64,000 nt of DNA from Desulfarculaceae bacterium (lineage in GTDB: Bacteria > Desulfobacterota > Desulfarculia > Desulfarculales > Desulfarculaceae). Both the position numbers and the translations under genes were made by a program. The stretch covers positions 186,001-250,000 of the forward strand of contig JAIPEN010000001.1 of the NCBI GenBank assembly GCA_021737145.1. Reading direction: 5' to 3'. The notes under the pieces were generated by a model, which saw only the letters and a program-made list of their open reading frames with translations, searched no databases and was not told the DNA's origin. Positions 1 to 7,678 of this stretch are shown here, piece by piece (position 1 is the first letter of the stretch; each line of letters starts with the position of its first letter).

Positions 1-2
1 TC

Positions 3-221
3 CTGGCGCCCTACGCCGACGTGCTGACCTCCGGCGCCACCATCAACGGCCAGATCGTGGCCAAGCAGATCGAGGGTTCCTTCAGCACCACCGGCCAGAA
101 GTTCAGCCCCTACAGCGGCGGGGCGTCCACGCCCGAGCCGGGCACTCTGGTGCTCTTGGCCAGCGCCCTGGGCGGCGCGGCCGGCTGGGGCCGTTTACGG
201 CTGCGGCGCAAGAAGAGATAG
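3..221 (+). CDS. PEP-CTERM sorting-domain protein, C-terminal end (partial; choice-of-anchor A-like)
   Basis: Only the last 72 residues lie in the window; the open frame runs off the left edge. The visible part (LAPYADV..ATINGQIVAKQIEG..FSPYSG) looks like the end of a choice-of-anchor A domain, which in secreted proteins ends with a repeat of the form 'NGQLVA..L'. It is followed by a PEP-CTERM tail: the PEPGT motif, a hydrophobic helix and a terminal Arg/Lys cluster. Such tails are cut by an exosortase so that the protein is delivered to the envelope or an exopolysaccharide matrix. The family call for the tail is firm; the anchor-A call is inferred from a short stretch. Confidence 0.8.
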   Translation: MAPYADVLTSGATINGQIVAKQIEGSFSTTGQKFSPYSGGASTPEPGTLVLLASALGGAAGWGRLRLRRKKR

Positions 222-248
222 CCCTCCTCCCCGCAACCCGACACGAAC

Positions 249-283
249 AAGCCCCCGCCCGGAATCCGGACGGGGGCTTTTTA
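249..283. terminator. Intrinsic terminator, probably bidirectional
   Basis: A 7-bp G/C stem (GCCCCCG / CGGGGGC) is followed by T5 on the + strand. It sits between the PEP-CTERM gene and the convergent barrel gene. On the - strand the T tract is weaker (TTGTT), so it may serve both genes. Confidence 0.8.
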
Positions 284-309
284 TTGCCAAAGGGCCGGGA
301 GCTACGGCC

Positions 310-984
310 CTAGAAAGCCCAGGACACGCCCACCGCGGCCACGGGATAGTACTGCAAGAAATCCAGCTGGCTCTCCAGGTCGCTTTCCTCCCGTTCCAGG
401 GACTGCTTGAGCCCAGGCACCACCCCGGACATGTTGGAGCTGAGGCTCACGTTGGGCGAGCCCCAGAACATCACCCCCAGCTCGCAGGTGAACGACAGGC
501 GCTCATAGGCCCGCCACACCCCGTTGTAGCCGATGCCCACATAAGGGGCCACCTTGTTGAAGTCGGCCTTGGCGTCCAGGGTGCCCAGGGCCGCGCCGGG
601 ATAGGTGGTGCCGCCGATGTCATAGGTCTTGTCCTTGGCCGGGTTGGCCGAGGAGTTGATGTCGTGATTGTTGAAGATCACTCCGGCGCTGACCCGGAAG
701 CCTCCGGCCAGGGGATGGTAGTCCACGAATCCCCCCAGGCTGTAGATGCTCATGTCAAAGTCGTAGTTGATGTCGCTCACGTCAGCCGAAAAGCCCCACT
801 GAGGCATGGCCCCCAGGGACAAGCGGGCGTCTAAGTACTTGTTAAGTTTGGCGGTTATCTGGCCCTGCACGCCCAGGGTGCCGATCTGGCCGGTGACCGC
901 CACCTGGGAGGCGGCGGGACTGGCCAGCAGTAGAACGAGCAGGATGGGGAAGCAAAACTTGGTGATCCGCGCGAACCGGTGCAT
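310..984 (-). CDS. Putative outer-membrane beta-barrel protein
   Basis: 224 residues with a signal peptide (basic start, hydrophobic ILLVLLLA stretch, cut near ASQ). The mature part alternates polar and hydrophobic residues with repeated Gly/aromatic pairs (GFVDYHP, FRVSAGVIF, APYVGIGYNG, LSFTCELGVMFWG). It ends in the aromatic terminal residue expected of barrels recognised by BamA (..VGVSWAF). The size fits an 8-10 strand barrel of the OmpW/OmpA-transmembrane kind. A good ribosome site (GGAGG) lies 6 bases before the ATG. No family name can be given; the localisation is inferred from the signal peptide and the barrel pattern. Confidence 0.7.
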   Translation of the reverse strand: MHRFARITKFCFPILLVLLLASPAASQVAVTGQIGTLGVQGQITAKLNKYLDARLSLGAMPQWGFSADVSDINYDFDMSIYSLGGFVDYHPLAGGFRVSAGVIFNNHDINSSANPAKDKTYDIGGTTYPGAALGTLDAKADFNKVAPYVGIGYNGVWRAYERLSFTCELGVMFWGSPNVSLSSNMSGVVPGLKQSLEREESDLESQLDFLQYYPVAAVGVSWAF

Positions 985-1128
985 CTCAACCTCCGGCGCG
1001 CCGCACCCCCGGCACGTGAAGAAAGTAGGTTAACACCCCAACAGCATTGTCGTTTCACCATGCCTCGCCCGCAGGCGATTCCGGGCAGACTATGGGAGGG
1101 ATTCGGAGATGTCAACCATTTTCGTCAT

Positions 1129-1166
1129 AAAAAACGGGCGCGTCCGCTGTGGGGAGCGGCGCGCCC
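1129..1166 (-). terminator. Intrinsic terminator of the flavodoxin operon
   Basis: On the minus strand a stem GGGCGCG / CGCGCCC with an inner CCGCT/AGCGG pairing is followed by a run of six T. It lies just downstream of the flavodoxin stop codon at 1191. Confidence 0.85.
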
Positions 1167-1190
1167 TGAAAATGTTGGGTTTGGGCCGGA

Positions 1191-1625
1191 TCAGGCGGTC
1201 AGCTGGGCCAGCTCCTTGCCGTAGCTCTGGGCCATCTGCACCCCGCCTTCCAGGTCAGCGCTCTTCAGGCGCAGGCAGTCGCCGCCCATGTTCATCTTGA
1301 AGATGTTCTTCATGGTCTCGTAGATGCGCGGCGGGGCCTCGCCGCTCCAGCCGTAGGATCCGAAGGAGCCGCCGCACTTGCCCTCCAGTTCGGCCTGCTC
1401 GGCCAGGAACAAAAACTGCTTCATGGAGGGCATCATCTCGCCGTGATAGGTGGCCGAGCCGAACAGATAGGCGTCGTAGCCGTTGAGCTGCTCGGGGTTT
1501 TTGATCTCGGTAACGTTTTTGAGCTCCACCTCGCTACCGCTCATGCGCAGGCCCTCGGCGATAAGCTCGCCGATGCGCTGGGTCTGGCCGCTGCGGGTGG
1601 CGTAAACAATCAGGGTCTTGGACAT
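1191..1625 (-). CDS. Flavodoxin
   Basis: 144 residues, the normal size of a short-chain flavodoxin. The N-terminus holds the FMN phosphate-binding loop (TRSGQTQ, residues 9-15) after the first beta strand (TLIVYA). The isoalloxazine-contacting loops follow (GSATYHGEMMPS near 56-67 and SFGSYGWSGEAP near 87-98). The GSYGWSG stretch is also shared with the flavodoxin half of flavodiiron proteins, such as the one at 17187-18416. The start at 1625 follows a GGAAAGGAA ribosome site; an open frame further upstream is in the next gene. It is the last gene of a three-gene redox set with the iron-sulfur flavoprotein and the rubredoxin-like protein. Confidence 0.9.
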   Translation of the reverse strand: MSKTLIVYATRSGQTQRIGELIAEGLRMSGSEVELKNVTEIKNPEQLNGYDAYLFGSATYHGEMMPSMKQFLFLAEQAELEGKCGGSFGSYGWSGEAPPRIYETMKNIFKMNMGGDCLRLKSADLEGGVQMAQSYGKELAQLTA

Positions 1626-1651
1626 TTGGGGTTTCCTTTCCGGCTCGGCTG

Positions 1652-2239
1652 TCAACTGGCGGCCTGGGCCACGATCTTGCGCCCCAGGTCGCGGGCCTGG
1701 GCCAGGATGTCCTGGTCGCCGGCCACCTGGCCCTTGGCTTCCACGCCGGGGACCAGCAGGCCGCCCTGGTAGGTCATGTCCAGGGCGTCGTAAAAATAGC
1801 GCGCCGTCAGCTCCATGCACTCAAACATGCGCTTGCCCTTGGTGGCTCCCACCGCGATCATGTAGCCCTGGCCGCTGTCAAAGGACTTGCGCTGCTCGGG
1901 GGTGGTTTTTTTGAGCATGCGGGCGGACCAGCAGGCCTGGCTGCGGTCGATGAGCGCCTTGGCCTGGGCCGGTGGCCCGTAAAAATAAACCGGCGAGGAG
2001 AGCAGCACCGCGCCGGCCAGCTGCATATAGGGGTAGATCGCCTGCATGCCGTCGTCCAGCACGCACATGCCGGTTTCATCGCATCCGCCGCAGGCGATGC
2101 AGCCCGACATCTTCAGACGGCGGCAGTAGACTCTTTCCACCTCGGCGCCGGCGGCCTGGGCCTCGTCCAGGGCGGCGTCCAGGAGCAGGTCGGTGTTGCC
2201 GCCCTTGCGCGGGCTGCCGTAGATTCCCAGCAACAACAT
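1652..2239 (-). CDS. Iron-sulfur flavoprotein-like NAD(P)H-dependent FMN reductase
   Basis: 195 residues of the flavodoxin-like FMN reductase fold. The N-terminus has the FMN loop GSPRKGGNTD (residues 8-17). A compact cysteine motif C-x2-C-x2-C-x5-C (CIACGGCDETGMC, about 47-59) matches the 4Fe-4S site of the archaeal/clostridial iron-sulfur flavoprotein (Isf) family. A third FMN-contacting segment (SSPVYFYGPPAQAKALIDR) follows. Known Isf proteins move electrons between ferredoxin or rubredoxin-type carriers and can reduce oxygen or peroxide. The start at 2239 is taken at the conserved MLLLGIYGSP; upstream open frame belongs to the next gene. The neighbours are a rubredoxin-like protein upstream and flavodoxin downstream. 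Confidence 0.85.
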   Translation of the reverse strand: MLLLGIYGSPRKGGNTDLLLDAALDEAQAAGAEVERVYCRRLKMSGCIACGGCDETGMCVLDDGMQAIYPYMQLAGAVLLSSPVYFYGPPAQAKALIDRSQACWSARMLKKTTPEQRKSFDSGQGYMIAVGATKGKRMFECMELTARYFYDALDMTYQGGLLVPGVEAKGQVAGDQDILAQARDLGRKIVAQAAS

Positions 2240-2247
2240 GGACGGGG

Positions 2248-2418
2248 CTACACCAAGCGGTCGTCGGTGCCCGGTCCGGAGCAGTCCGGGGTGTAGCAGC
2301 TCACATCCACGAACTCGCATTTTTCATTGCATGCGGGACAGGTCTCGGCCGGCTTCTCGGCGGTGTAGGTGTAGCCGCACTTGGTGCACTTCCAGGTGAT
2401 CATGGGGATCTGGCTCAT
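2248..2418 (-). CDS. Small rubredoxin-like / zinc-ribbon protein with seven cysteines
   Basis: 56-residue protein that precedes the iron-sulfur flavoprotein gene by 8 bases. It begins [16 protein letters not shown] and has CxxC pairs at 11/14 and 27/30, which is the rubredoxin/desulforedoxin knuckle pattern, plus extra cysteines at 34, 41 and 46. The WKCxKCGYxYxAEKPAExCPxC stretch fits the rubredoxin-like domain found at the end of rubrerythrins. The additional C-terminal cysteines ([13 protein letters not shown]) are unlike standard rubredoxin and could bind a second metal. A GGAGTGAGAAG ribosome site precedes the ATG. It is likely an electron carrier for the flavoproteins in the same operon (inference). 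Confidence 0.75.
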   Translation of the reverse strand: MSQIPMITWKCTKCGYTYTAEKPAETCPACNEKCEFVDVSCYTPDCSGPGTDDRLV

Positions 2419-2526
2419 CTTCTCACTCCAGGTCTGGGGTTGCTTTCTTTTGATCAGCGGCCGGGCGCAGGGGCTCGGGCCGCCAGGATTAGTCTTCTAA
2501 ACACAAGGTCGCACGATTGCCCCGCC

Positions 2527-3654
2527 TTACGCAACGCGCTGGGACAAGGCGTCCCCGCCGGCGGGCAGCTCCATCTGGGCGGCCAGCTCGTCCACCAGCC
2601 CCGGGGACAGACCTTGGCCCGCGGCCAGCAGCTTCACCCGCGGCCTGCCGCCCATAATCTGGCAGGCCCGGGCCAGGCTGCGGTCTTGCCACACCCCGGG
2701 CAGCTCGTCGCGCAGCAGGGTGTGGGCGGTCAATCCCGCCTTCAGACCGCCCAGCATGGCGGCTACGAAGTGATTGGCCAGGTTAACCACCATCTGGCTG
2801 GTGTTGGGGTCCCGGAAAAAGGCCTTTTGGCGCGGGGGAAGCTGGCGCCAGTTGATCAATAGCCAGGCCAGGGAAACCAGGTCATGGGCCACCAGGGAGC
2901 GCGAGGCGATTACCAGGCCCTGCTCCGGCGTGGACACGAAGCCCTTGTCCGGCCCGTAGGTGGCCAGCACCTTGTCCGCCCCGGTCACCACCAGACGCAG
3001 CTTGTCCCGGAGCGAGGGCACGGTGTTGGCTTCGGCGGTCTTTTCCTGGATGCTCCGGGCCTGGTGGTGGTATTCCAGGCGGGTGTCGAAGCGCATGTAG
3101 CCCACCACCGCCTTGAGGCCCAGGGTGGAGCCCAACAGGGCGTGGCGGCCGCAACGGGGCATGAGCACGATGTGGTCCGCCTCCCGCAGCACCTTGGGCA
3201 GCATCAGGCCGCCCTGCCAGTGGGAGCCGGACGCGGGGTGTTCCTCGAAAAAGCCGTCCCAACCCGCCTCCTCGAAAAAGGACAGCTCCGCTCCGGCATC
3301 CTGGGCGGCCTGGGCCAGGCCGGTCTTAATGGCCAGGGCCCGGGTGCTGCCCCGGCAGCCGGTGGAGCTAAGCTTCACGTGTTCCACCCCGCTCATGTCG
3401 CCCACCACCACCCGGTCCGCTCCCTTTTCGCGGAGCAGGCCCACCATGGCCGACAAGGCCTGGGGGCTGGTGGTTGCTGGATAGGGGTTGCCCGAGTTGA
3501 TCACCGGCTTGATGAACACCGTGTCGCCGGGCTGGAGCCAGGCCAGGTCATCCACCGCCGACACCGCCTCGCGGGTGGCCGCGGCCACTTCTTGGGGCGA
3601 AGGGTGCCGCCCGACCGGGGCCAGGCCTACCTCTTCCACGCGGGCAGGGGTCAC
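2527..3654 (-). CDS. DUF362 domain protein
   Basis: 375 residues matching the DUF362 family: IKPVINSGNPYPATTSPQ (metal-loop-like), then VVVGDMSG, and later CGRHALLGSTLGLKAVVGYMR. Family members are often fused to ferredoxin domains; this one has none and only scattered cysteines. The biochemical role of the family is not settled. I chose the GTG at 3654 because AGGA lies 7-10 bases before it; a GTG at 3681 in the same frame has no ribosome site. The gene stands alone, reading away from the cytochrome genes. A perfect 6-5-6 inverted repeat at 3685-3701 lies just upstream and may be its operator. Confidence 0.8.
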   Translation of the reverse strand: MTPARVEEVGLAPVGRHPSPQEVAAATREAVSAVDDLAWLQPGDTVFIKPVINSGNPYPATTSPQALSAMVGLLREKGADRVVVGDMSGVEHVKLSSTGCRGSTRALAIKTGLAQAAQDAGAELSFFEEAGWDGFFEEHPASGSHWQGGLMLPKVLREADHIVLMPRCGRHALLGSTLGLKAVVGYMRFDTRLEYHHQARSIQEKTAEANTVPSLRDKLRLVVTGADKVLATYGPDKGFVSTPEQGLVIASRSLVAHDLVSLAWLLINWRQLPPRQKAFFRDPNTSQMVVNLANHFVAAMLGGLKAGLTAHTLLRDELPGVWQDRSLARACQIMGGRPRVKLLAAGQGLSPGLVDELAAQMELPAGGDALSQRVA

Positions 3655-3684
3655 ATATTGTCCTGAATTTGCATTGGCCACCTA

Positions 3685-3701
3685 TTAGTAATGACTACTA
3701 A
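3685..3701. promoter_or_regulatory. Palindromic operator-like site
   Basis: TTAGTA-ATGAC-TACTAA is a perfect inverted repeat with 6-bp arms, 30 bases upstream of the chosen start of the DUF362 gene. Its form and size fit a MarR/TetR-type dimer site. No regulator gene lies next to it. Confidence 0.45.
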
Positions 3702-4106
3702 CAAATTAAAGGCAGGCATCGCTGCTGTCAAGCGCCATCCCTTGGCCGGTGTATCGGCCAAGAGGGCGCTTATTTTTATGCTAGCATCATATCCTCTTGG
3801 CCGGGCGGTTTGTGCGTTTTGACCAGCACTTTTTGCGCCCGTCTTGGCCACGAAGCTCAATAAGGGTGATAACCATTATTTATAAAACACCAACCATTTG
3901 TCCCTACTAAATTTAGGGTTTTTAACCTGCTATTTTTTATGGTTCTTCTCATGCTCCCAAACAGGAATAGTTATTTGGTTGTTTACCTTTTATCTTGATA
4001 TTTTAATTATTTAACCCTTGATTTAAACAACGCGCCTTTCCCATAATTTAGTGATACGGGCATGCGCCGCCCTTTAATGCGGGCGGCAGGCAGCTAGGGG
4101 AGAGGG
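3702..4106. other. AT-rich intergenic region before the cytochrome operon
   Basis: About 400 bases with no convincing gene. The part from about 3860 to 4060 is strikingly AT-rich for this genome and holds several T/A runs. It separates the divergent DUF362 gene from the cytochrome genes, so it probably carries their promoters and upstream regulatory sites. I could not single out one promoter with confidence. Confidence 0.6.
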
Positions 4107-4658
4107 ATGGCTGACTCGCCTTTGCGCAAATTGTGGCGGACCAAATTATTCAAGCCCATATTTTTCGTGGTCCTGGGCCTGGTCCTGGCCTTCCCGGTGT
4201 TCAGCGTCACTTATTACAGCATGTACCGCACCTCCACCCCGGAGTTCTGCTCCTCCTGCCACGAGATCCAGCCCGCTTACGACCAGTGGCGCACCTCACG
4301 CCACGCGGTGAACGACAAGGGCTTCCGGGCGGTGTGCATGGACTGCCACCTGCCCGCGCCGCACGAAACCTTTGACTTTTTCTACGCCAAGACCTTTCAC
4401 GGCATAAAGGACGTGGTGGCCCATTTCCTGGGCGGCGAGTATGACCGCCAAAAGGCCCGGGAAACGGCCTGGGCGGACATCAACAACGACCGATGTCTAA
4501 AGTGCCACGGCAATATCCTCTACATGCCCAAACAGCGCGGAGCCATGCTGGCTCACCGCAGCGTGCTCTACCCGCGCCCTGGTTATGAAAAACGCTGCCT
4601 GGACTGCCACAAGCCCTTGGTGCACAAGCCCAAGGAGCTCTACACCTACGGCAGTTAG
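4107..4658 (+). CDS. NapC/NirT/NrfH-family tetrahaem cytochrome c (quinol dehydrogenase)
   Basis: 183 residues. One N-terminal membrane anchor (KPIFFVVLGLVLAFPVFSVTYY, about 16-37) is followed by four CxxCH haem sites: CSSCH (48), CMDCH (77), CLKCH (130) and CLDCH (164). This is the architecture of NrfH/NapC proteins, which take electrons from the menaquinone pool and pass them to a periplasmic multihaem partner. The partner here is clearly the octahaem HAO-type protein encoded 49 bases downstream. AGGGGAGAGGG precedes the ATG. The NrfH/HAO pairing resembles the HaoC-HaoA pairs of epsilonproteobacteria. Confidence 0.92.
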   Translation: MADSPLRKLWRTKLFKPIFFVVLGLVLAFPVFSVTYYSMYRTSTPEFCSSCHEIQPAYDQWRTSRHAVNDKGFRAVCMDCHLPAPHETFDFFYAKTFHGIKDVVAHFLGGEYDRQKARETAWADINNDRCLKCHGNILYMPKQRGAMLAHRSVLYPRPGYEKRCLDCHKPLVHKPKELYTYGS

Positions 4659-4707
4659 GCTTGGCATGGATCCGGACGAGCCAAATATGGCGAAGGGATG
4701 GAGGGAG

Positions 4708-6120
4708 ATGAAAAAGGCGATCACCCTGTTGGGGATGGCTCTGCTGGCGGTCATGGCCTGGTGCCTGGCCCCCGGCGCGGCCCTGGCCCAGGACAAGACC
4801 GCCCCCAACCAGGCCAAGGTCAAGGAGTTCCGCATCGTGCGCGGCATGTCCCCCCAGGCGCGGGCCTGCATCGAGTGCCACAAGATAGTCTCGCCGGGCA
4901 TCTTTGACGACTGGGCCAACAGCCGTCACGCCAGCGCCAACATAAGCTGCGCCGACTGCCACCTGGTCAAGGAGGGCGAGGCCGACGTCAGCCAGGCCCA
5001 CTACAAGGTCTATGAAAAGGGCGACAACCCTTGGGCGACCAGCAAGTACCGCGCCCCGGTGGCCGGGGTGGTCACGCCCAAGGACTGCTCCCGCTGCCAC
5101 CCGGACGAGGCCAAGCAGTACTCGGTGAGCAAGCACGCCAACACCCTGCAGATCATCTGGACCATCGACCCCTGGCTCAACTACGGGCTCAACAGCGACC
5201 TGGAGCGCACCAACGGCTGCTTCCACTGCCACGGCACGGTGCTCAAAAAGGACAAGGACGGCAAGCTGGACCCGCTCACCTGGCCCAACGTGGGCGTGGG
5301 GCGCGTCAACCTGGACGGGTCCAAGGGCTCCTGCGCGGCCTGTCACACCCGGCACCGCTTCGCGGTAAGCGAGGCGCGCAAGCCCGACACCTGCGGCCAA
5401 TGCCACCTGGGCCCGGACCATCCCCAGATCGAGATATGGGACGAGTCCAAGCACGGGGCCATCTACCGCTCGGCCGGGACCAAGTGGAACTTCAACGCCG
5501 CTCCCGGCACCTGGACCCCGGGGGTGGACTACCGCACCCCCACCTGCGCCGCCTGCCACATGAGCGGCTCGGGCCCGGTGCTCACCACCCACGACGTGAC
5601 CGAGCGCCTTTCCTGGGAGCTGCAAGCGCCCCTGACCATCCGGCCCCAGGACTTCAAGCCCTGGCCCGCCAAGAGCTCCTGGCAACAGGAGCGCAAGAAG
5701 ATGCAGGCCATCTGCTTGCAGTGCCACAGCGATCAGTGGGTGCAAAGCCACTACGCCCAGATGGACGGGGTGATCCGCGACTACAACGAGGTTTACTTCA
5801 AGCCCACCAAGAAGAAGCTGGGCGAGCTCTATGCCAAGGGGCTCATGCCCAAGGACGCCTTTTTCAAGGCGCCCCTGTGGGTGGAGTTTTACGAGCTGTG
5901 GCACCACGAGGGCCGCCGGGCCCGCATGGGCGCGGCCATGATGGCCCCGGACTATTCCTGGTGGCACGGCTTCTACGAGTGCAAGAAGCGCTACGTCAAG
6001 TTCCACGAGGAGGCGGACCATCTGATCAGCGAGCACAAGAAGGCCTACGTGGCCCCCTACTTCCCCGGAGCCACGGGCAGCACCACCAAGCCGCCCCAGA
6101 TTTTCGGCAAGAAGAAGTAG
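4708..6120 (+). CDS. Octahaem HAO-family multihaem cytochrome c
   Basis: 470 residues with a Sec signal peptide (LLGMALLAVMAWCLAPGAALA). Eight CxxCH sites at about 54, 81, 117, 161, 209, 229, 280 and 336 match the octahaem hydroxylamine oxidoreductase family, and the spacing with a C-terminal ~130-residue helical tail is also typical. The tail carries PDYSWWHGFYECKKRY (about 414-429), where the cross-linking tyrosine of true oxidative HAO lies in some homologues. I cannot tell by eye whether Y416 is that residue. With an NrfH-type electron donor upstream, a reductive role (nitrite or hydroxylamine to ammonium) is more likely than ammonia oxidation; this is inference. ATG codons at 4666 and 4687 are alternative starts. 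Confidence 0.88.
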   Translation: MKKAITLLGMALLAVMAWCLAPGAALAQDKTAPNQAKVKEFRIVRGMSPQARACIECHKIVSPGIFDDWANSRHASANISCADCHLVKEGEADVSQAHYKVYEKGDNPWATSKYRAPVAGVVTPKDCSRCHPDEAKQYSVSKHANTLQIIWTIDPWLNYGLNSDLERTNGCFHCHGTVLKKDKDGKLDPLTWPNVGVGRVNLDGSKGSCAACHTRHRFAVSEARKPDTCGQCHLGPDHPQIEIWDESKHGAIYRSAGTKWNFNAAPGTWTPGVDYRTPTCAACHMSGSGPVLTTHDVTERLSWELQAPLTIRPQDFKPWPAKSSWQQERKKMQAICLQCHSDQWVQSHYAQMDGVIRDYNEVYFKPTKKKLGELYAKGLMPKDAFFKAPLWVEFYELWHHEGRRARMGAAMMAPDYSWWHGFYECKKRYVKFHEEADHLISEHKKAYVAPYFPGATGSTTKPPQIFGKKK

Positions 6121-6134
6121 CCTACCGCCAACCG

Positions 6135-6169
6135 CCCCCGCCTTGCCTTGCGCGAGGCGGGGGTATAAT
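6135..6169 (+). terminator. Terminator-like hairpin after the HAO gene
   Basis: A 9-bp stem (CCCCCGCCT / AGGCGGGGG) ends the cytochrome operon and is followed by TATAATTT rather than a clean T run. The TATAAT could instead act as a -10 box, but it is only 8 bases from the next ATG. Confidence 0.6.
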
Positions 6170-6177
6170 TTGGAACC

Positions 6178-6381
6178 ATGAAGCGCCTTACATGCCATTG
6201 TTGCGGCCGGGCCCTGGAGCCGGGCCTCTCCTATCGCCACCAAGGGCAAGACCTGTGCGAGGCCTGTTGCCTGGACCTGCGCCAGACCCGGCCCCGCAAG
6301 ACCCACTGGCAATACCTCACAGCCATTAAAAGCCAATACCTGCAAGAGGCTCCTTCCGGCCGGGATGATCCCAAAAAGTAA
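6178..6381 (+). CDS. Small double-CxxC (LIM/zinc-finger-like) protein
   Basis: 67 residues. It contains CHCCGRALEPGLSY and, 14 residues on, CEACCLDL, the pattern of a treble-clef or half-LIM zinc finger (C-x2-C .. C-x2-C). The remainder is short, basic and helical. The upstream spacing leaves little room for a ribosome site (GGAACC), so translation may be weak or leaderless. No function can be given. It stands between the cytochrome operon and the SelD-associated oxidoreductase. Confidence 0.6.
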   Translation: MKRLTCHCCGRALEPGLSYRHQGQDLCEACCLDLRQTRPRKTHWQYLTAIKSQYLQEAPSGRDDPKK

Positions 6382-6479
6382 CCGCCAATTTTCGCGGGCT
6401 ATTTTTTGTTCCTGCCCCTGCGCCTCGCGTACAATCAATGCATATGCTGATTTGATCGAACCCAGGGCGGGGAGAAGGC

Positions 6480-7595
6480 ATGTCGCAGCGATTGGTGCTG
6501 GCCGGGGCGGGTCACGCCCACATGATGGTGTTGCAGAATCTGGCCGAGTTCGTGGAGCAAGGGGCCGAGGTCACGGTGATCGGCCCGGGGCCGCGCCACT
6601 ATTACTCGGGCATGGGGCCGGGCATGCTGGGCGGCACCTACGAACCCCAGGATATCAGCTTCCCGGTGCAGGCCATGGTGGAGCGAGCCGGCGGAACTTT
6701 TTTACTGGACAAAATGACCGGCCTGGACCCCGAGGCCAGGCAGGTGCACACCCAGGACCACGGCCCGGTGCCCTATGACCTGCTCTCCTGCAACACCGGC
6801 AGCGCCATCCCGGACCAGACCGTGGAGAACCAGGCCCGCATCTACCGGGTCAAGCCCATCGAAAACCTGCTGGAAGCCCGCCAACGCATCGCCGAGATGG
6901 CCGCCACGCGGCGGATGGAGATCGGGGTGGTGGGCGGCGGCCCCGCGGCCCTGGAGGTGGCGGGCAATGCCTGGGCCCTGGCCCGCATGCACAACGGCCA
7001 GGGCGCCACGGTGCGGGTCTACGCGGGCAGTCGCTTTTTGAAGCGCGCCCCCTCGGGAGTGGCCGGGCGGGCCCGCAAGGTCTTTGCCAGGCGGGGCATC
7101 GAGGTGATCGAGGGGACCTATGCCGCCAAGGTGGACTCGGGCCGGGTGGAGCTGGAGGACGGCCGCGCCTTTTCCCATGACCTGGTGTTTCTGGTCACCG
7201 GAGTCAAGCCGCGCCCCCTGTTCGGGCCCTCGGGCCTGCCCGCCGGTCCTGATGGCGGCCTGATGGTGAACCAATACCTGCAATGCAACCAATACCCCGA
7301 CATCTTCGGCGGGGGCGACTGCATCTTTTTCGAGCCCGAGCCCCTGGACAAGGTGGGGGTGTACGCGGTGCGCCAGAACCCGGTGCTGCTACACAACCTG
7401 CGGGCCCGCCTGAGCGGCGGCGAGCTCCAGGCCTTTGACCCGGGCGGAGCCTATCTGCTCATCTACAACCTGGGCGGCGGGGTGGGCATCCTGCACAAGT
7501 GGGGACTCATCACCGAGGGCAAGCTGGCTTTCAAGATCAAGGACTACATTGACCGCAAGTTCATGACCAACTTCAAGCCGGAGTGGGACGAGTAG
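6480..7595 (+). CDS. FAD-dependent pyridine nucleotide-disulfide oxidoreductase of the SelD-associated type
   Basis: 371 residues with two nucleotide-binding folds. An N-terminal GAGHAH segment (residues 9-14) replaces the usual GxGxxG, and a central GVVGGGPAALEVAG (about 144-157) binds NAD(P)H. The C-terminal FAD motif is YPDIFGGGDC. The opening MSQRLVLAGAGHAHMMVL is typical of the family that in many bacteria is fused to the N-terminus of selenophosphate synthase SelD (TIGR03169). It also resembles NDH-2 and sulfide:quinone reductases, which is the main alternative. No selD lies beside it here, but the window encodes a selenoprotein at 31228-31947. AAGG-type ribosome site lies before the ATG. 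Confidence 0.82.
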   Translation: MSQRLVLAGAGHAHMMVLQNLAEFVEQGAEVTVIGPGPRHYYSGMGPGMLGGTYEPQDISFPVQAMVERAGGTFLLDKMTGLDPEARQVHTQDHGPVPYDLLSCNTGSAIPDQTVENQARIYRVKPIENLLEARQRIAEMAATRRMEIGVVGGGPAALEVAGNAWALARMHNGQGATVRVYAGSRFLKRAPSGVAGRARKVFARRGIEVIEGTYAAKVDSGRVELEDGRAFSHDLVFLVTGVKPRPLFGPSGLPAGPDGGLMVNQYLQCNQYPDIFGGGDCIFFEPEPLDKVGVYAVRQNPVLLHNLRARLSGGELQAFDPGGAYLLIYNLGGGVGILHKWGLITEGKLAFKIKDYIDRKFMTNFKPEWDE

Positions 7596-7678
7596 GCTAA
7601 TTTGGTGAATCTACAACTTTGCTTTTCCGCAGGAGGAGATGTTAATGGAGATATAAGCTATTCAACGGGGGGTATCAA

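Noticed and set aside
3651-3860. Minus-strand frame upstream of the DUF362 gene
   Set aside because: It lies across the promoter palindrome and AT-rich region, has no ribosome site and no recognisable product.
6164-6169. TATAAT as a -10 box for the small zinc-finger-like gene at 6178
   Set aside because: Only 8 bases separate it from the start codon, and it forms the tail of a terminator hairpin; a leaderless transcript is possible but not supported.
4480-6438. Long open frame on the minus strand (about 650 codons) across the HAO gene
   Set aside because: It is antisense to eight intact CxxCH motifs, is dominated by Gly/Ala/Val/Leu/His and has no ribosome site. It is a GC-skew shadow of the real gene.
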